This document shows, in pieces, positions 54,060 through 54,900 of a stretch of DNA of 54,900 bases (position 1 is its first letter; the number at the start of each line of letters is the position of its first letter). Below the pieces are notes generated by a model. It made no database searches, was not told where the DNA came from, and saw only the letters and a program-made list of their open reading frames with translations. A program made the translations under genes and the position numbers. This DNA is from Lachnospiraceae bacterium (GTDB lineage Bacteria; Bacillota; Clostridia; Lachnospirales; Lachnospiraceae): assembly GCA_017622845.1 (NCBI GenBank), contig JAGAQJ010000040.1, positions 1 through 54,900 of the forward strand, written 5' to 3'.

Positions 54060-54085
54060 ATGGTATCCTCCTTTTTCTTTTGCAC

Positions 54086-54115
54086 TTTACAAATATCATA
54101 CATCAATGATATGAT
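54086..54115 (+). promoter_or_regulatory. Regulator promoter with overlapping operator and divergent promoter
   Basis: TTTACA (54086-54091), 18 bp, TATGAT (54110-54115) reads toward the regulator. The inverted repeat ATATCAT (54093-54099) / ATGATAT (54106-54112) lies between -35 and -10. On the minus strand a TATGAT (54096-54101) with TTTTTA 17 bp upstream could serve the nuclease gene, so one operator would cover both. Confidence 0.5.
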
Positions 54116-54122
54116 TATAAAA

Positions 54123-54138
54123 ACCGCATATATGCGGT
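54123..54138. promoter_or_regulatory. 16-bp perfect palindrome before the regulator gene
   Basis: ACCGCATATATGCGGT lies just upstream of the AAAGGAG ribosome site. It may be a second operator for the XRE regulator or an RNA hairpin affecting its translation. Confidence 0.5.
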
Positions 54139-54151
54139 GAAAGGAGAATAG

Positions 54152-54847
54152 ATGGATATTGCTGCAAGAATCAAAAAGTATCGGCAGTATTTGGGGTTAA
54201 CACAGGAACAATTGGCGTCTAAGGCGGAAATAAACGAAAAATACTATGGAAGAATTGAACGGGGAGAAAGCTGCCCTACCATAGATTATGTGGTAAAACT
54301 ATGTGATGCTATGGAGATGGATATTATCGAACTGTTTCTGTATGAACCGGATGAAAACGGGAAAGAATTCCGGTTAAATCCCAGAGTGGCGCAGACGATT
54401 GTAAAGGGTCTTAGAAAGAATGTCGATGTTCATTTTAACAGAGACGTGATTGATAATCATTGTGAGAGTGTGATTTGGTATCATGGATTTGTAGGTTCGA
54501 TGAGCTTTGATGAATTTGAACTTATGCTGTATGCGGAGGGCAATATTAAAGGCAGCCTGTACTTGAATTATAAAGTGATGCTGGAATTAAACAGTAATGA
54601 TGTTTCGAATGAGTTAAAGAAATACATTCAAGATGACAGGCAGCTTCGTCATCTGATTGAATACATGCCGTATGATGAAGATATTCTTAAGGAAAAAAAC
54701 GGAAATGTATTTTTTGCTGAAGAGACCAACTGGCTTACCGCCAGATTAGTCAACCATAATACTAGAGCGTGTTTGAAAAATAAAAAATGCACAAAAAATA
54801 TGTTCATCTCTCTTTTTTATGGTAAAATAAAGAAAAAGGGGTGTTGA
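54152..54847 (+). CDS. XRE-family transcriptional regulator (C-protein-like)
   Basis: A 231-residue protein with an N-terminal HTH_3 domain (IKKYRQYLGLTQEQLASKAE and YYGRIERGESCPTIDYVVKL, residues about 5-65) and a C-terminal domain of about 160 residues that I do not recognise. Controller proteins of restriction systems are usually only about 80-100 residues, so the extra domain is unusual and might sense a ligand or DNA state. It is divergent from the nuclease gene across a 92-bp region with two palindromes. AAAGGAG is the ribosome site. Confidence 0.8.
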   Translation: MDIAARIKKYRQYLGLTQEQLASKAEINEKYYGRIERGESCPTIDYVVKLCDAMEMDIIELFLYEPDENGKEFRLNPRVAQTIVKGLRKNVDVHFNRDVIDNHCESVIWYHGFVGSMSFDEFELMLYAEGNIKGSLYLNYKVMLELNSNDVSNELKKYIQDDRQLRHLIEYMPYDEDILKEKNGNVFFAEETNWLTARLVNHNTRACLKNKKCTKNMFISLFYGKIKKKGC

Positions 54848-54849
54848 TT

Positions 54850-54900
54850 ATGTTGAGGCGTTATGAATTGACTGATCAGGAATGGGAACAGATAGCTCCA
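54850..54900 (+). mobile_element. 5' end of an IS5-type transposase gene (cut by window end)
   Basis: The last 17 codons read MLRRYELTDQEWEQIAP, the typical N-terminus of IS5-family transposases (RYELTDxxWExIxPLLP). It begins 2 bp after the regulator stop. The rest lies beyond the window, so its integrity is unknown. It suggests an insertion directly beside the restriction-modification locus. Confidence 0.75.

Noticed and set aside
54123-54138. Palindrome read as a terminator
   Set aside because: It lacks a T-run and lies directly before a ribosome site, so an operator or leader hairpin is more likely.

Overview
The window looks like a chromosomal segment of a spore-forming Firmicute of class Clostridia, most likely Lachnospiraceae. 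This rests on the spoIIID gene, a CIRCE-controlled hrcA-grpE-dnaK-dnaJ operon, a ThiI without a rhodanese domain paired with its own cysteine desulfurase, the ireB-ruvX-DUF1292-RNase J-trmR-trhP order, strong AGGAGG-type ribosome sites and many TTG/GTG starts. No rRNA or tRNA gene was recognised. Species cannot be assigned by eye. Layout: (A) 1-5200 holds a repeat element, a GH127 beta-L-arabinofuranosidase gene, two tandem copies of a large untranslated transcription unit (about 3019-3633 and 3818-4302), and a histidine phosphatase gene. (B) 5200-8620 holds a membrane-anchored unknown, a trigger-factor-like lipoprotein and a secreted coiled-coil NlpC/P60 endopeptidase. (C) 8640-17140 holds spoIIID, the heat-shock operon, a HIT-like fragment, prmA, rsmE and a tyrosine-phosphatase-like gene. 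(D) 17140-31300 is a strikingly AT-rich polysaccharide island bracketed by a decayed IS3-family element and a decayed ISAs1-family element. It encodes five glycosyltransferase domains, a flippase, acyl/aminoacyl-transferase-like enzymes, a deacetylase, a UDP-xylose-forming decarboxylase and a glycosyltransferase-radical SAM fusion. (E) 31300-38320 holds a secreted VCBS-like protein in one operon with an OmpR-type two-component system and an exported accessory protein, then a phased 11-bp repeat array, an amidase-deacetylase fusion and a lipoprotein. (F) 38318-39500 holds gene remnants and hairpins. (G) 39500-49430 is housekeeping: cysteine desulfurase/thiI, an HPr-like protein without the active histidine, mtaB, ireB, ruvX, DUF1292, RNase J, an MltG-like stub, trmR and trhP. 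(H) 49600-54900 is a restriction-modification locus with three methyltransferases, a PD-(D/E)XK-type nuclease candidate and a divergent XRE regulator, and the window ends inside an IS5-type transposase gene. The strongest candidate for an undescribed system is the tandem noncoding pair in region A. Each copy has its own sigma-A-type promoter and a 16-bp terminator stem with compensatory changes. The copies share 5' and 3' domains but carry 7 versus 3 copies of a roughly 34-nt stem-loop repeat, which accounts for almost all of their length difference. Other points of note are the GT2-radical SAM fusion, the six-unit 11-bp repeat array, the methyltransferase-rich R-M locus, and several families of interspersed palindromic repeats that recur between genes.
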